Source of the DNA: Streptomyces olindensis
Lineage (GTDB): Bacteria > Actinomycetota > Actinomycetes > Streptomycetales > Streptomycetaceae
NCBI GenBank assembly: GCA_000696115.1
Contig: JJOH01000002.1
Span: 31,230-95,229, forward strand
Reading direction: 5' to 3'
Length of the DNA: 64,000 bases
Shown: one piece after another, positions 27,578-36,851 of the stretch
Layout of the letters: every line of letters begins with the position of its first letter
How positions within the stretch are numbered: the stretch's first letter is position 1
Made by a program: the position numbers and the translations under genes
The notes under the pieces: model-generated
What the model was told of the DNA's origin: nothing
What the model saw: only the letters and a program-made list of their open reading frames with translations
Databases searched by the model: none

Positions 27578-27585
<8 letters not shown>
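26665..27585 (-). CDS. Membrane protein partnered with an ECF sigma factor
   Basis: About 306 residues from a GTG at 27585 (an in-frame GTG at 27594 is possible). The cytoplasmic N-terminal part (about 1-85) is charged and helical (ARLREELRALGRSLD, MAERVLARILAEQ), followed by one transmembrane helix (SLTATLCGLLAVLALTPPVRAAVV) and a ~200-residue external domain. It overlaps the sigma gene by 8 nt, the usual arrangement of sigma and anti-sigma genes, yet lacks the HxxxCxxC zinc anti-sigma motif. It is therefore a candidate non-classical anti-sigma or sensor; the assignment rests on gene order and topology only. Confidence 0.75.
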
Positions 27586-29283
<1,698 letters not shown>

Positions 29284-29425
29284 ACCCGCTCCCGCGCGCA
29301 GCCGTACCACCGCACAGCGCTGTACATCACTCCGGTTGCGCCTGCCTGTAACCGGGTCGTGGCCGTACAGTCGATAACCGGGTGGTCGTATCAGCGGCCC
29401 GTTAACTGAACCGACAGGAGACGAT

Positions 29426-30007
29426 GTGGGGACCGTAACGATCGGTGTCTCGATCGCGGTCCCGGAGCCTCACGGCAGCGAGCTCCAGCAGCTGCGCGCG
29501 GGCTTCGGCGACGCCGCGGCTCACGGCATCCCCACGCACGTCACCCTGCTGCCGCCGACGGAGATCGACGAGACCGCCCTGCCGGCCGTCGAGGCCCATC
29601 TGACCGAGGTCGCCGCGGCCGGCCGGCCGTTCCCCATGCGGCTGTCCGGCACGGGTACCTTCCGGCCCCTGTCGCCGGTGGTGTTCGTCCGGGTCGTCGC
29701 GGGCGCCGAGGCCTGCACCGAGTTGCAGCAGCAGGTCCGCGACCCCGCCGGGCCGGTCGCGCGCGAACTGCAGTTCCCGTACCACCCGCACGTCACCGTC
29801 GCCCATGGCATCGACGAGGCGGCGATGGACCGCGCCTTCGAGGAACTCGCCGGCTACGAGGCCGAGTGGCCCTGCACCGGCTTCGCCCTCTACGAACAGG
29901 GCGCCGACGGAGTGTGGCGCAAGCTGCGCGAGTTCACCTTCGGCGGCGGCTCGGTGGTCCCGCCCCAGGCCGGCCGCGTGGAACGGGGCTCGGTCCCCAC
30001 GCGCTGA
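29426..30007 (+). CDS. 2'-5' RNA ligase family (2H phosphoesterase) protein
   Basis: A 193-residue LigT-like protein with the two HxT motifs that define 2H phosphoesterases: HVTLLPPT (His38) and HPHVTVAHG (about residue 127). Members act on 2',3'-cyclic phosphates or 2'-5' bonds in RNA; the physiological role of the actinobacterial type next to trpS is unknown. The GTG start at 29426 is preceded by GACAGGAG at 5 nt. Cytosolic. Confidence 0.9.
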   Translation: MGTVTIGVSIAVPEPHGSELQQLRAGFGDAAAHGIPTHVTLLPPTEIDETALPAVEAHLTEVAAAGRPFPMRLSGTGTFRPLSPVVFVRVVAGAEACTELQQQVRDPAGPVARELQFPYHPHVTVAHGIDEAAMDRAFEELAGYEAEWPCTGFALYEQGADGVWRKLREFTFGGGSVVPPQAGRVERGSVPTR

Positions 30008-30041
30008 TCCGCCGGCGGGTCCGCACCCACCCACCCCCCTC

Positions 30042-30797
30042 TCAGATCGGCAACCGCCGGAACACCCCCCGCGGCAGATGCCGCAGTGCCGACATCACCA
30101 CGCGCAGCGCGCCCGGTACCCACACCGTCTCCGAGCGGCGGCGCAGTCCCAGTTCCACGGCCGTGGCGACCGCCTCGGGCGTCGTGGCGAGGGGCGCCTC
30201 GGGGAGGCCGGCGGTCATGCGGGTCCGGACGAAGCCGGGGCGGACGACCATGACGTGCACGCCCGTGCCGTGCAGCGCGTCGCCCAGGCCCTGGGCGAAG
30301 GCGTCCAGGCCGGCCTTGCTGGAGCCGTAGATGAAGTTGGCGCGGCGGGCCCGCTCGCCCGCGACGGACGACAGAACGACCAGCGAGCCGTGCCCCTGGG
30401 ACTGGAGCGCGCGGGCGCACACCAGGCCCGCCGAGACCGCGCCGGTGTAGTTGGTCTGCGCGACCCGCACCGCCGCCTCCGGCTCCCGTTCGTCGCGGGC
30501 CTGGTCGCCGAGCAGCCCGAAGGCGAGCAGCACCATGTCGATGTCGCCCTCGGCGAAGATCTTGCCGAGCACGGCCTCGTGGGAGGCCGGGTCCAGCGCG
30601 TCGAACGCGACGGTGTGCACGTCGGCGCCGAGTCCGCGCAACTGCCCGGCGGCCTCCTCCAGCGCGGGCGAGGGGCGGCCCGCCAGCCAGACGGTGCGGG
30701 TGCGGCGGGCGATCAGCCGGCGGGCGGTGGCCAGCGCGATCTCGGACGTACCGCCGAGGACGAGCAGGGACTGGGGGAGGCCGAAGGCGTCCTTCAT
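30042..30797 (-). CDS. dprE2: Decaprenylphospho-beta-D-erythro-pentofuranosid-2-ulose 2-reductase-like SDR
   Basis: A 251-residue short-chain dehydrogenase. The nucleotide motif is GGTSEIALATARRL and the catalytic pair is in YGSSKAGLDAFAQGL. Similarity in length and segments, together with the DprE1-like gene just upstream on the same strand, identifies it as the DprE2 partner. It reduces the 2-keto intermediate to polyprenyl-phospho-arabinose using NADH. The 105-bp gap to dprE1 contains a perfect inverted-repeat element. Membrane-associated in mycobacteria. Confidence in the pair is high; the end product in Streptomyces is not established here. Confidence 0.9.
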   Translation of the reverse strand: MKDAFGLPQSLLVLGGTSEIALATARRLIARRTRTVWLAGRPSPALEEAAGQLRGLGADVHTVAFDALDPASHEAVLGKIFAEGDIDMVLLAFGLLGDQARDEREPEAAVRVAQTNYTGAVSAGLVCARALQSQGHGSLVVLSSVAGERARRANFIYGSSKAGLDAFAQGLGDALHGTGVHVMVVRPGFVRTRMTAGLPEAPLATTPEAVATAVELGLRRRSETVWVPGALRVVMSALRHLPRGVFRRLPI

Positions 30798-30831
30798 GAC
30801 AGCTCCTAGGGGTTGCCTGGTTTCCGGTGCC

Positions 30832-30904
30832 TAGGGGGTGTCCGCAAAGTCGCGCCTGCCCCCCGCCCTCCGGGCGGACGACGGGACTTTGCGGACACCC
30901 CCTA
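30832..30904. mobile_element. Small inverted-repeat element, possible MITE
   Basis: Perfect 21-bp inverted arms (30831-30851 and 30885-30905; left arm begins CTAGGGGGTGTCCGCAAAGT) enclose 33 bp that contain an inner hairpin CGCCCtccGGGCG. TA dinucleotides sit at 30832-30833 and 30903-30904, as expected for a TA target duplication made by IS630/Tc1-type transposases. It encodes nothing. The right TA forms part of the dprE1 stop codon. An ordinary attenuator or terminator hairpin is the alternative. Confidence 0.55.
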
Positions 30905-32284
30905 GAGACCGAGGCGGCGGGACAGGTCGGACACGAAGACCCCGTGCGGGTCCAGTTCGGCGCGCAGGGTGCGGAAGTCGTCGAGGCGCGGGTACATCGC
31001 CGCGAGCAGCTCCGGGCGCAGCCGGGCGTCCTTGGCGAGGTAGACGCGCCCGCCGGCGGCGGCGACCTCCTCGTCGAGTTCGTCGAGGAACGCGCCGAGG
31101 CCGGGCAGGCCCGCCGGGATGTCCAGCGCCAGCGTCCAGCCCGGCACGGGGAAGGACAGCCAGCCCGGGTCGGACTCCCCGAACCGCTTGAGGACGGCGA
31201 GGAAGGACGGGCAGCGGCGTTCGGAGATGCGGCGCACGATGCGGCGCAGGGCGTCCTCCTGGCCGTAGCCGACGACGAACTGGTACTGCACGAAGCCGCC
31301 TTGGCCGTACACGCGGTTCCAGTGGGGCACGCCGTCCAGGGGGTGGAAGAAGGCGGAGATCCGCTGGAGTCGGCCGGCCCGGGCGCGGGGGGCCTTGCGG
31401 TACCAGAGCTCGTTGAACAGGCCCACGGTCGTGCGGCTGAGCAGGCCCTCGGGCAGGAGCGCGGGCGCGGACGGGAGGCGGGAGGTGCGGAAGGACAGCG
31501 CGTCGCGGCGCAGGCGGGCGGGGAGCGCGTCCAGGGGCGCGTGGTCGCCGCGGGTGAGCACCGCGCGGCCGGTCGCCGCGCCCCGGGCCAGCAGGTCGAT
31601 CCAGGCGACCGAGTAGCGGTAGCGGTGGTCGGTGGCGGTCAGCCGGGCCATCAGGTCGTCGAGGTCCGCCGCCCGTTCGGTGTCGACCGACATCAACGAG
31701 GTCTCCACCGGCTGGAGCCGGATCGTCGCGGTGAGGATCACCCCGGTCAGGCCCATGCCGCCCGCGGTGGCGTCGAACAGGGGCGTGCCGGGGATCACCG
31801 TGCGGATCTCGCCGTCCGCGGTGAGCAGTTCGAGGGCGAGCACGTGCCGGGCGAAGGAGCCCGAGACGTGGTGGTTCTTGCCGTGGATGTCGGCGCCGAT
31901 CGCCCCGCCGACGGTGACGTAGCGCGTGCCGGGGGTGACCGGCACGAACCAGCCCAGCGGCAGCAGCACTTCCATCAGCCGGTGCAGGGAGACGCCCGCG
32001 TCGCACAGCACGGTGCCGCCGTCGGCGTCGATCGCGTGGACGCGGTCCAGGCCCGTCATGTCGAGCACGGCCCCGCCCGCGTTCTGCGCGGCGTCCCCGT
32101 ACGCCCGTCCCAGGCCCCGGGGGATCCCGCCGCGGGCCCCGCACTCCCGGACGGCCGCGGCGGCCTCCTCGTACGTCCGCGGGCGGATCAGCCGGGCGGC
32201 GGTGGGGGCGGTGCGTCCCCATCCGGTGACGGTGGTGTGGTCCAAGCCCATGACGTCCGGGGCGGAATCGGTGTCGGCAGACAT
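30902..32284 (-). CDS. dprE1: Decaprenylphosphoryl-beta-D-ribose oxidase-like FAD protein
   Basis: A 460-residue FAD-binding-4 oxidoreductase equivalent to mycobacterial DprE1, oxidising polyprenyl-phospho-ribose at C2'. Visible are the N-terminal GWGRTAPTAARLIRP, the FAD segment GLGRAYGDAAQNAGG, GGFVQYQFVVGYG and the C-terminal GGRVYLAKDARLRPE with the catalytic-type Lys418. The mycobacterial Cys387 (in GWNICVDF) is replaced by Ala386 in GWTLALDI. Start is the ATG at 32284; a much longer upstream frame crosses the divergent promoter region and is rejected. Divergent from the PAP2-UbiA-GtrA genes of the same pathway. Confidence 0.92.
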   Translation of the reverse strand: MSADTDSAPDVMGLDHTTVTGWGRTAPTAARLIRPRTYEEAAAAVRECGARGGIPRGLGRAYGDAAQNAGGAVLDMTGLDRVHAIDADGGTVLCDAGVSLHRLMEVLLPLGWFVPVTPGTRYVTVGGAIGADIHGKNHHVSGSFARHVLALELLTADGEIRTVIPGTPLFDATAGGMGLTGVILTATIRLQPVETSLMSVDTERAADLDDLMARLTATDHRYRYSVAWIDLLARGAATGRAVLTRGDHAPLDALPARLRRDALSFRTSRLPSAPALLPEGLLSRTTVGLFNELWYRKAPRARAGRLQRISAFFHPLDGVPHWNRVYGQGGFVQYQFVVGYGQEDALRRIVRRISERRCPSFLAVLKRFGESDPGWLSFPVPGWTLALDIPAGLPGLGAFLDELDEEVAAAGGRVYLAKDARLRPELLAAMYPRLDDFRTLRAELDPHGVFVSDLSRRLGL

Positions 32285-32417
32285 GTCGGTGACCGTATCG
32301 CCCTGGTGTGAGCTATTAGTTCGAGAACATGGCATCCCTCCCCGAAACGGGTGATTAATGGGATGTCGCTCAATATTGCCGGAGTTCGGGCCAGGTGGGC
32401 GTGAACAGTGAGTCCAC
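32285..32417. promoter_or_regulatory. Divergent promoter region of the dpr gene set
   Basis: A 133-bp locally AT-rich gap between dprE1 (-) and the PAP2 gene (+). It contains GAGCTATTAGTTCGAGAAC (an inverted GTTC-GA-GAAC), ATTAATGGG and CTCAATATTGCC, good raw material for back-to-back -10 elements. Exact promoters cannot be fixed by eye. Confidence 0.45.
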
Positions 32418-32939
32418 ATGGACGACCTCGACGACCTGCACGACATGGACCACCGGATCGTTTCGGCGCTCAGGGCGTGCGGCACCGACCCGCGCGTGGC
32501 CGGTGCCGCACGCGCCCTGTCCTGGGCGGGGGAGCATGCGGCGCTGTGGCTGGCGGCGGGGCTCGCCGGAGCCGCCGTCGACGGCAGGAGACGTGGCGCC
32601 TGGCTGCGCGGCACGGCCCTCACCGCCGGGGCGCACCTCGTCAGCATGGGGGTGAAACGGATCGTGCGCCGCCCGCGCCCCGCGCACGTCGAACCCCTGG
32701 TGCGCACCGCCGGCCGGCACTCCTTCCCCAGCTCCCACGCCACCTCCGCCGCGGCCGCCGCCGTGGCCTTCGGCGCCCTCGGGGCACGCGCGGTCCCGCC
32801 GCTCGCCGCCGCCGTGTGCGTCTCCCGGCTCGTCGTCGGTGTCCACTACCCCTCCGACGTCGCGGCCGGTGCGGCCCTCGGCGCCCTCACGGCCCGCATG
32901 GGCGCCCGCTGGGTGAAGGGAGGCGCCCGCCATGAGTGA
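32418..32939 (+). CDS. PAP2-family membrane phosphatase, DPA-pathway type
   Basis: A 173-residue PAP2 phosphatase with the three signature blocks KRIVRRPRP, SFPSSHATSA and SRLVVGVHYPSDVAAG, and several membrane helices. By position next to a UbiA phosphoribosyltransferase and dprE genes it corresponds to the mycobacterial 5-phospho-decaprenyl-phosphoribose phosphatase (Rv3807c type), which removes the 5'-phosphate before DprE1 acts. It overlaps the UbiA gene by 8 nt. The N-terminal DDLDDLHDMDHR stretch is unusually acidic. Confidence 0.88.
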   Translation: MDDLDDLHDMDHRIVSALRACGTDPRVAGAARALSWAGEHAALWLAAGLAGAAVDGRRRGAWLRGTALTAGAHLVSMGVKRIVRRPRPAHVEPLVRTAGRHSFPSSHATSAAAAAVAFGALGARAVPPLAAAVCVSRLVVGVHYPSDVAAGAALGALTARMGARWVKGGARHE

Positions 32940-33876
32940 GACGGCCATCCTGCGGCAGCGCGCCCCCGAGGAGCCGTCCGCGCCCTCCCGCGGCGGCGGT
33001 GTCCTGGCCGGCCTCGTCCGGACCGCACGCCCCCGGCAGTGGGTCAAGAACGTCCTCGTGATCGCGGCCCCGGCCGCCGCGGGCGAGCTCTTCACCCGGC
33101 ACGCCCTGACCCGACTCGCCCTGGTCTTCGTCCTGTTCACCGCCTGCGCCGCCGCCGTCTACCTCGTCAACGACGCCCGCGACGCCGATGCCGACCGCGC
33201 CCACCCCGTCAAACGGCACCGCCCGGTCGCCGCCGGACAGGTCCCCGTGCCCGTCGCCTACGCCGTCGGCGGCGCCCTCGGCGTCCTCGCGCCCTGCGCC
33301 GCGGCCCGCCTGTGCGGCCCGGCCGTCGCCGCCCTGCTGACCGCCTACCTCGCCATGCAACTGGCCTACTGCATCAGCCTCAAGCACGTCCTCGTCGTCG
33401 ACCTGGCCGTCGTCACCACCGGGTTCCTGATGCGGGCCATGGTCGGCGGACTCGCCCTCGGCATTCCCCTCTCGCGCTGGTTCCTGATCACGACCGGGTT
33501 CGGCGCGCTGTTCATGGTGTCGGCCAAGCGCTACTCGGAGGCCGTGCAGATGGCCGGAAAAGGGGGCGCCACCCGCGCGTTGCTCACCGAGTACACCACC
33601 GGCTACCTCCGCTTCGTCTGGCAGCTCGCGGCCGGTGTCGCCGTCCTCGGCTACTGCCTGTGGGCCATGGAGGAGGGCGGCGTCCCGCACACCAGCGTGC
33701 TGCCCTGGCGGCAACTGTCCATGGTCGCCTTCATCCTGGCGATCCTCAGGTACGCCGTGTTCGCCGACCGCGGCACGGCCGGCGAACCCGAGGACGTCGT
33801 CCTGCGCGACCGGGCGCTCGCCCTCATCGGCCTGGCGTGGATGGCGATGTACGGCCTGGCGGTGGCCAACTGGTGA
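32932..33876 (+). CDS. Polyprenyl-phosphate phosphoribosyltransferase-like UbiA protein
   Basis: A 314-residue UbiA-superfamily prenyltransferase with about eight to nine membrane helices. It resembles the mycobacterial decaprenyl-phosphate 5-phosphoribosyltransferase (UbiA, Rv3806c), with the Asp-rich motif LVNDARDADADRAHPVKRHRP that binds the diphosphate of PRPP through magnesium, and the second loop SLKHVLVVDL. It would attach ribose-5-phosphate to polyprenyl phosphate on the cytoplasmic side. It is coupled to the PAP2 gene before and the GtrA gene after (GTGA overlap). Menaquinone-type UbiA is less likely given the neighbours. Confidence 0.88.
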   Translation: MSETAILRQRAPEEPSAPSRGGGVLAGLVRTARPRQWVKNVLVIAAPAAAGELFTRHALTRLALVFVLFTACAAAVYLVNDARDADADRAHPVKRHRPVAAGQVPVPVAYAVGGALGVLAPCAAARLCGPAVAALLTAYLAMQLAYCISLKHVLVVDLAVVTTGFLMRAMVGGLALGIPLSRWFLITTGFGALFMVSAKRYSEAVQMAGKGGATRALLTEYTTGYLRFVWQLAAGVAVLGYCLWAMEEGGVPHTSVLPWRQLSMVAFILAILRYAVFADRGTAGEPEDVVLRDRALALIGLAWMAMYGLAVANW

Positions 33877-34325
33877 CCACGCGCGCGTGGCCGCGCCCCA
33901 CCGTCCCCGGCCGCCGCGAGCTGCTGGGCTTCGCCGCCGCCGGCCTCCTCGCCTACGCCGTGGACCTGGCCCTCTTCACGTACCTGCGCGGCCCCGCCGC
34001 ACTCGACCCGCTCACCGCCAAGGCCCTGTCCTTCGTGGCCGCCTGCTCCGTCGCCTACGCGGGCAACGCCCTCGGCCCCTACCGGACCGCGCCGGTCCGG
34101 GGCCTGCGCCCGTTCGCCGTGTTCTTCGCGGTGAACCTCGCCGGGGCCGCCGTCCAGCTGCTCTGCCTCGCCGTCAGCCACTACGGCCTCGGGCTCACCT
34201 CCCAGCGCGCGGACACCGTCTCCGGCGCGGTCGTCGGCATGGCGCTTGCCACGGTCCTGCGGTTCTGGGGTACCCGTACATGGGTGTTCCGGGCGGAGGG
34301 CAGAGTCGGATCATGGACTGGCTGA
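33873..34325 (+). CDS. GtrA-family membrane protein
   Basis: A 150-residue GtrA-like protein with four predicted helices (ELLGFAAAGLLAYAVDLALFTYL, TAKALSFVAACSVAYAGNAL, PFAVFFAVNLAGAAVQLLCLA, SGAVVGMALATVLRFWGTRTWVF), ending with the typical RFWGTRTWVF. GtrA proteins are linked to handling polyprenyl-phospho-sugars at the membrane; the mycobacterial Rv3789 homologue sits in the arabinan pathway. GTG start overlaps the UbiA stop; the end overlaps the YihY gene by 13 nt. Confidence 0.87.
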   Translation: MTTRAWPRPTVPGRRELLGFAAAGLLAYAVDLALFTYLRGPAALDPLTAKALSFVAACSVAYAGNALGPYRTAPVRGLRPFAVFFAVNLAGAAVQLLCLAVSHYGLGLTSQRADTVSGAVVGMALATVLRFWGTRTWVFRAEGRVGSWTG

Positions 34326-35230
34326 AAAGGCTCCCGGTGGTCGGACCGTGGGCGGAGCGGCTGATGATCACCCACGCGTGGCGGTCGTACGAGCGGCTGG
34401 ACCGCGTGAAGTGGACGCGGCTGGCCGCCGCGATGACCTTCACCAGTTTCGTGGCGCTGTTCCCGCTGCTGACCGTGGCCGTCACCATCGCCGCCGCCAC
34501 GCTCAGCACGGAGCAGCAGGACACGCTGCAGGACAAGCTCGCCGAGCAGGTGCCCGGCATCTCCGACCAGCTGGACATCGCCGGACTGGTGGACAACGCC
34601 GGCACGGTCGGCCTGATCGCGGGCGCGGTGCTGCTGTTCACCGGCATCAGCTGGGCCGGCTCCATGCGCGAGTGCCTGCGCGCGGTGTGGGAGCTGCCCG
34701 ACGAGGAGGAGAACCCCGTCCTGCGGTACGCCAAGGACGCGGGAGTCCTGATCGGCCTCGGCGGCGCGCTCCTCGTCACCATCGCCGCCTCCGCCGTCGC
34801 CTCCGCGATGATCGGCTGGATCACCCGCCAGCTCGGCATCGACGAGGGCGGCTGGGGCGGGGCCCTGCTGCACGTCGCCGCGTTCCTGGTCGCCGTCCTC
34901 GCCGACTTCCTGCTGCTGCTCTACGTGCTGACGCTGCTGCCCGGCGTCGAGCCGACGCGCCACCGCCTGTTCGTGGCGGCACTGACCGGCGCGGTCGGCT
35001 TCGAACTGCTGAAGCTGCTGCTCAGCGGCTACCTCCAGGGCGTGGCGGCGAAGAGCATGTACGGCGCGTTCGGTGTGCCCGTGGCGCTGCTGCTGTGGAT
35101 CAACTTCACCTCGAAGCTGGTGCTGTTCTGCGCCTCCTGGACGGCGACGCAGAGCAAGCAGGACGAACTCCCGGGCGTCACGGGCGAGTCCGGCGGCGCA
35201 CCAGATCCGGCAGCGGCCACCGGCGGTTGA
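34313..35230 (+). CDS. YihY/virulence factor BrkB family membrane protein
   Basis: A 305-residue protein with about six hydrophobic segments and the family core: AAAMTFTSFVALFPLLTVAVTI near the N terminus, GISWAGSMRECLRAVWELP in the middle and YGAFGVPVALLLWINFTSKLVLFCA near the end. Function is not established for the family. It follows the GtrA gene with overlap, so it is probably the last gene of the PAP2-UbiA-GtrA-YihY unit. Its 3' end overlaps the 3' end of the convergent D-Ala-D-Ala carboxypeptidase gene by 53 bp. Confidence 0.88.
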   Translation: MDWLKRLPVVGPWAERLMITHAWRSYERLDRVKWTRLAAAMTFTSFVALFPLLTVAVTIAAATLSTEQQDTLQDKLAEQVPGISDQLDIAGLVDNAGTVGLIAGAVLLFTGISWAGSMRECLRAVWELPDEEENPVLRYAKDAGVLIGLGGALLVTIAASAVASAMIGWITRQLGIDEGGWGGALLHVAAFLVAVLADFLLLLYVLTLLPGVEPTRHRLFVAALTGAVGFELLKLLLSGYLQGVAAKSMYGAFGVPVALLLWINFTSKLVLFCASWTATQSKQDELPGVTGESGGAPDPAAATGG

Positions 35231-36497
35231 CCAGGAACGCGCCGCCCGCGAGCAGCACCAGCACACCCCCGGTGATGCCGAGCGCGACCCCGATGCCGCT
35301 GGAGCCGTCCGCGGCCGGGGCGCTGGCCACCGGCTTGGCGCCGGTCCCGGCCGTGCCGCTGCCGCCGTCCCCGGAGCCACCGGCCTCGCCGGAGGGGTTC
35401 GCGCCGGGCTGGGCACTGGCCTGCGCGGCGCTCTTCGGCGGGACCAGCTCGCCCACCGGCTGCACCTTCCCGGCCGCCTTGAAACCCCAGTCGAACAGCC
35501 GGGCGGTCTCCTTGTAGACCTCGTTGTGCTCGTCCTTCTCCGGGTTCATGACCGTGACCAGCAGCACCTTGCCGTTCCGCTCCGCGACGCCGGTGAAGGT
35601 GGCGCCCGCGTTGGTGGTGTTGCCGTTCTTGACGCCCGCGATGCCCTGGTAGACGGGGACGTCCGAGTCCCCGGCCAGCAGCCGGTTGGTGTTCTGGATC
35701 TCGAAGGATTTGCGGACCGTCTTGCCCTTCTTGTCCTTCTTGGTCTCGCCGGGGAACTTCGCGGTGACCGTCGAGGCGTACTCGCGGAAGTCCTTCTTCT
35801 GCATCCCCGAGCGGGCGATCAGCGTCAGGTCGTACGCGGAGGAGACCTGCCCCTCGGCGTCGTAGCCGTCCGGGCTGACGACGTGCGTGTCGAGGGCCTG
35901 GAGCTCCTCGGCGTGCTCGTTCATCTCCCTGACGGTGTTCTCGACGCCCTTGTTCATCGCGGACAGCACGTGCACGGCGTCGTTGCCGGAGCGCAGGAAG
36001 ACGCCCAGCCAGAGGTCGTGGACCGTGTAGGTCTCGTCCTCCTTTATCCCGACCATGCTGGAGCCCGAGCCGATGCCCGCCAGGTCGGAGGGGGCGACCT
36101 TGTGCTTGGCGGTTCGGGGGAACTTCGGCAGCAGCGTGTCCGCGAACAGCATCTTCAGCGTGCTCGCCGGGGCGAGGCGCCAGTGCGCGTTGTGCGCGGC
36201 CAGCACGTCACCGGTCTCGGCGTCGGCGACGATCCAGGAGCGGGCGCTGACGTCCTTCGGCAGCACCGGCACACCGCTCGCCAGGTTCACCTGCGTGCCC
36301 GGCTGCCCGAGCCGGGCGCCGCCCACGGTCGACATCGACGCCGGGGGAGTGGCCGAGGGGCTCGCCGACGGGCTGCCCGAAGGGCTCGGCGAGGGGCTCG
36401 GGGCGGCGACGGCGGCGGGCGCGGCCAGGGCGAGGGACGACAGGGCGGCGGAGGTGACCAGCAGGGATCGCCTGGCGGTCTTCTTCGGAGCGGGCAC
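35178..36497 (-). CDS. D-alanyl-D-alanine carboxypeptidase (PBP5/DacA type)
   Basis: About 439 residues from a GTG at 36497 placed just before a signal peptide (KKTARRSLLVTSAALSSLALAAPAAVA). The serine peptidase S11 motifs are APASTLK (nucleophile Ser and Lys), SGND and KNGNTTNAG (in place of KTG). A Ser/Pro linker follows the signal, and a C-terminal Gly/Ser stretch leads to a final membrane helix (GIGVALGITGGVLVLLAGGAFLV) with a basic tail. It trims pentapeptides in peptidoglycan at the outer face. The longer frame up to 36680 runs over the divergent gene at 36589 and is rejected. Confidence 0.9.
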   Translation of the reverse strand: MPAPKKTARRSLLVTSAALSSLALAAPAAVAAPSPSPSPSGSPSASPSATPPASMSTVGGARLGQPGTQVNLASGVPVLPKDVSARSWIVADAETGDVLAAHNAHWRLAPASTLKMLFADTLLPKFPRTAKHKVAPSDLAGIGSGSSMVGIKEDETYTVHDLWLGVFLRSGNDAVHVLSAMNKGVENTVREMNEHAEELQALDTHVVSPDGYDAEGQVSSAYDLTLIARSGMQKKDFREYASTVTAKFPGETKKDKKGKTVRKSFEIQNTNRLLAGDSDVPVYQGIAGVKNGNTTNAGATFTGVAERNGKVLLVTVMNPEKDEHNEVYKETARLFDWGFKAAGKVQPVGELVPPKSAAQASAQPGANPSGEAGGSGDGGSGTAGTGAKPVASAPAADGSSGIGVALGITGGVLVLLAGGAFLVNRRWPLPDLVRRRTRP

Positions 36498-36588
36498 GGT
36501 CGGAAACGTACATGCCGTACGCAGGGAAGTCCCGCCTCCGGCCCCACCCCGCGAACGGAACCGGACAGGCTCTGGCGATACTGGACTC

Positions 36589-36828
36589 ATGAAGCTCAGC
36601 CGCCCCGTCTCCTGGTTCCTGCTCGTCTTCGGGGTGTGGAGCTGGGTCATCTGGATCACTTTCGTCAAGAACCTTGTCAAGGACAGCAGCGGGCTCGCCT
36701 TCGACGACGGTCATCCCACGGCCTACTTCTACGTGCACCTGTTGCTCGCCGTCGTTTCCTTCGTATTGGGGACGGCCATCGGGGCCATCGGGTTGCGTGG
36801 TCTGCGCGCACTGCGCCGGACGTCATAA
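36589..36828 (+). CDS. Small two-helix membrane protein (SCO4848-like)
   Basis: A 79-residue protein with two hydrophobic helices (SWFLLVFGVWSWVIWITFV and YVHLLLAVVSFVLGTAIGAIGLRGL) separated by an acidic loop KDSSGLAFDDGHPTAY. Function unknown; conserved small proteins of this layout next to a D,D-carboxypeptidase are familiar in Streptomyces. It lies 23 nt upstream of the metallophosphoesterase gene and divergent from the carboxypeptidase, probably expressed with the former. Confidence 0.8.
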   Translation: MKLSRPVSWFLLVFGVWSWVIWITFVKNLVKDSSGLAFDDGHPTAYFYVHLLLAVVSFVLGTAIGAIGLRGLRALRRTS

Positions 36829-36851
36829 CGGCAATCGGGAGACACGACACC

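Noticed and set aside
30831..32222. A 463-codon minus-strand frame overlapping dprE1 in another phase
   Set aside because: Arg/Pro/Gly-rich shadow; the real frame contains FAD motifs and the DprE1-specific segments.
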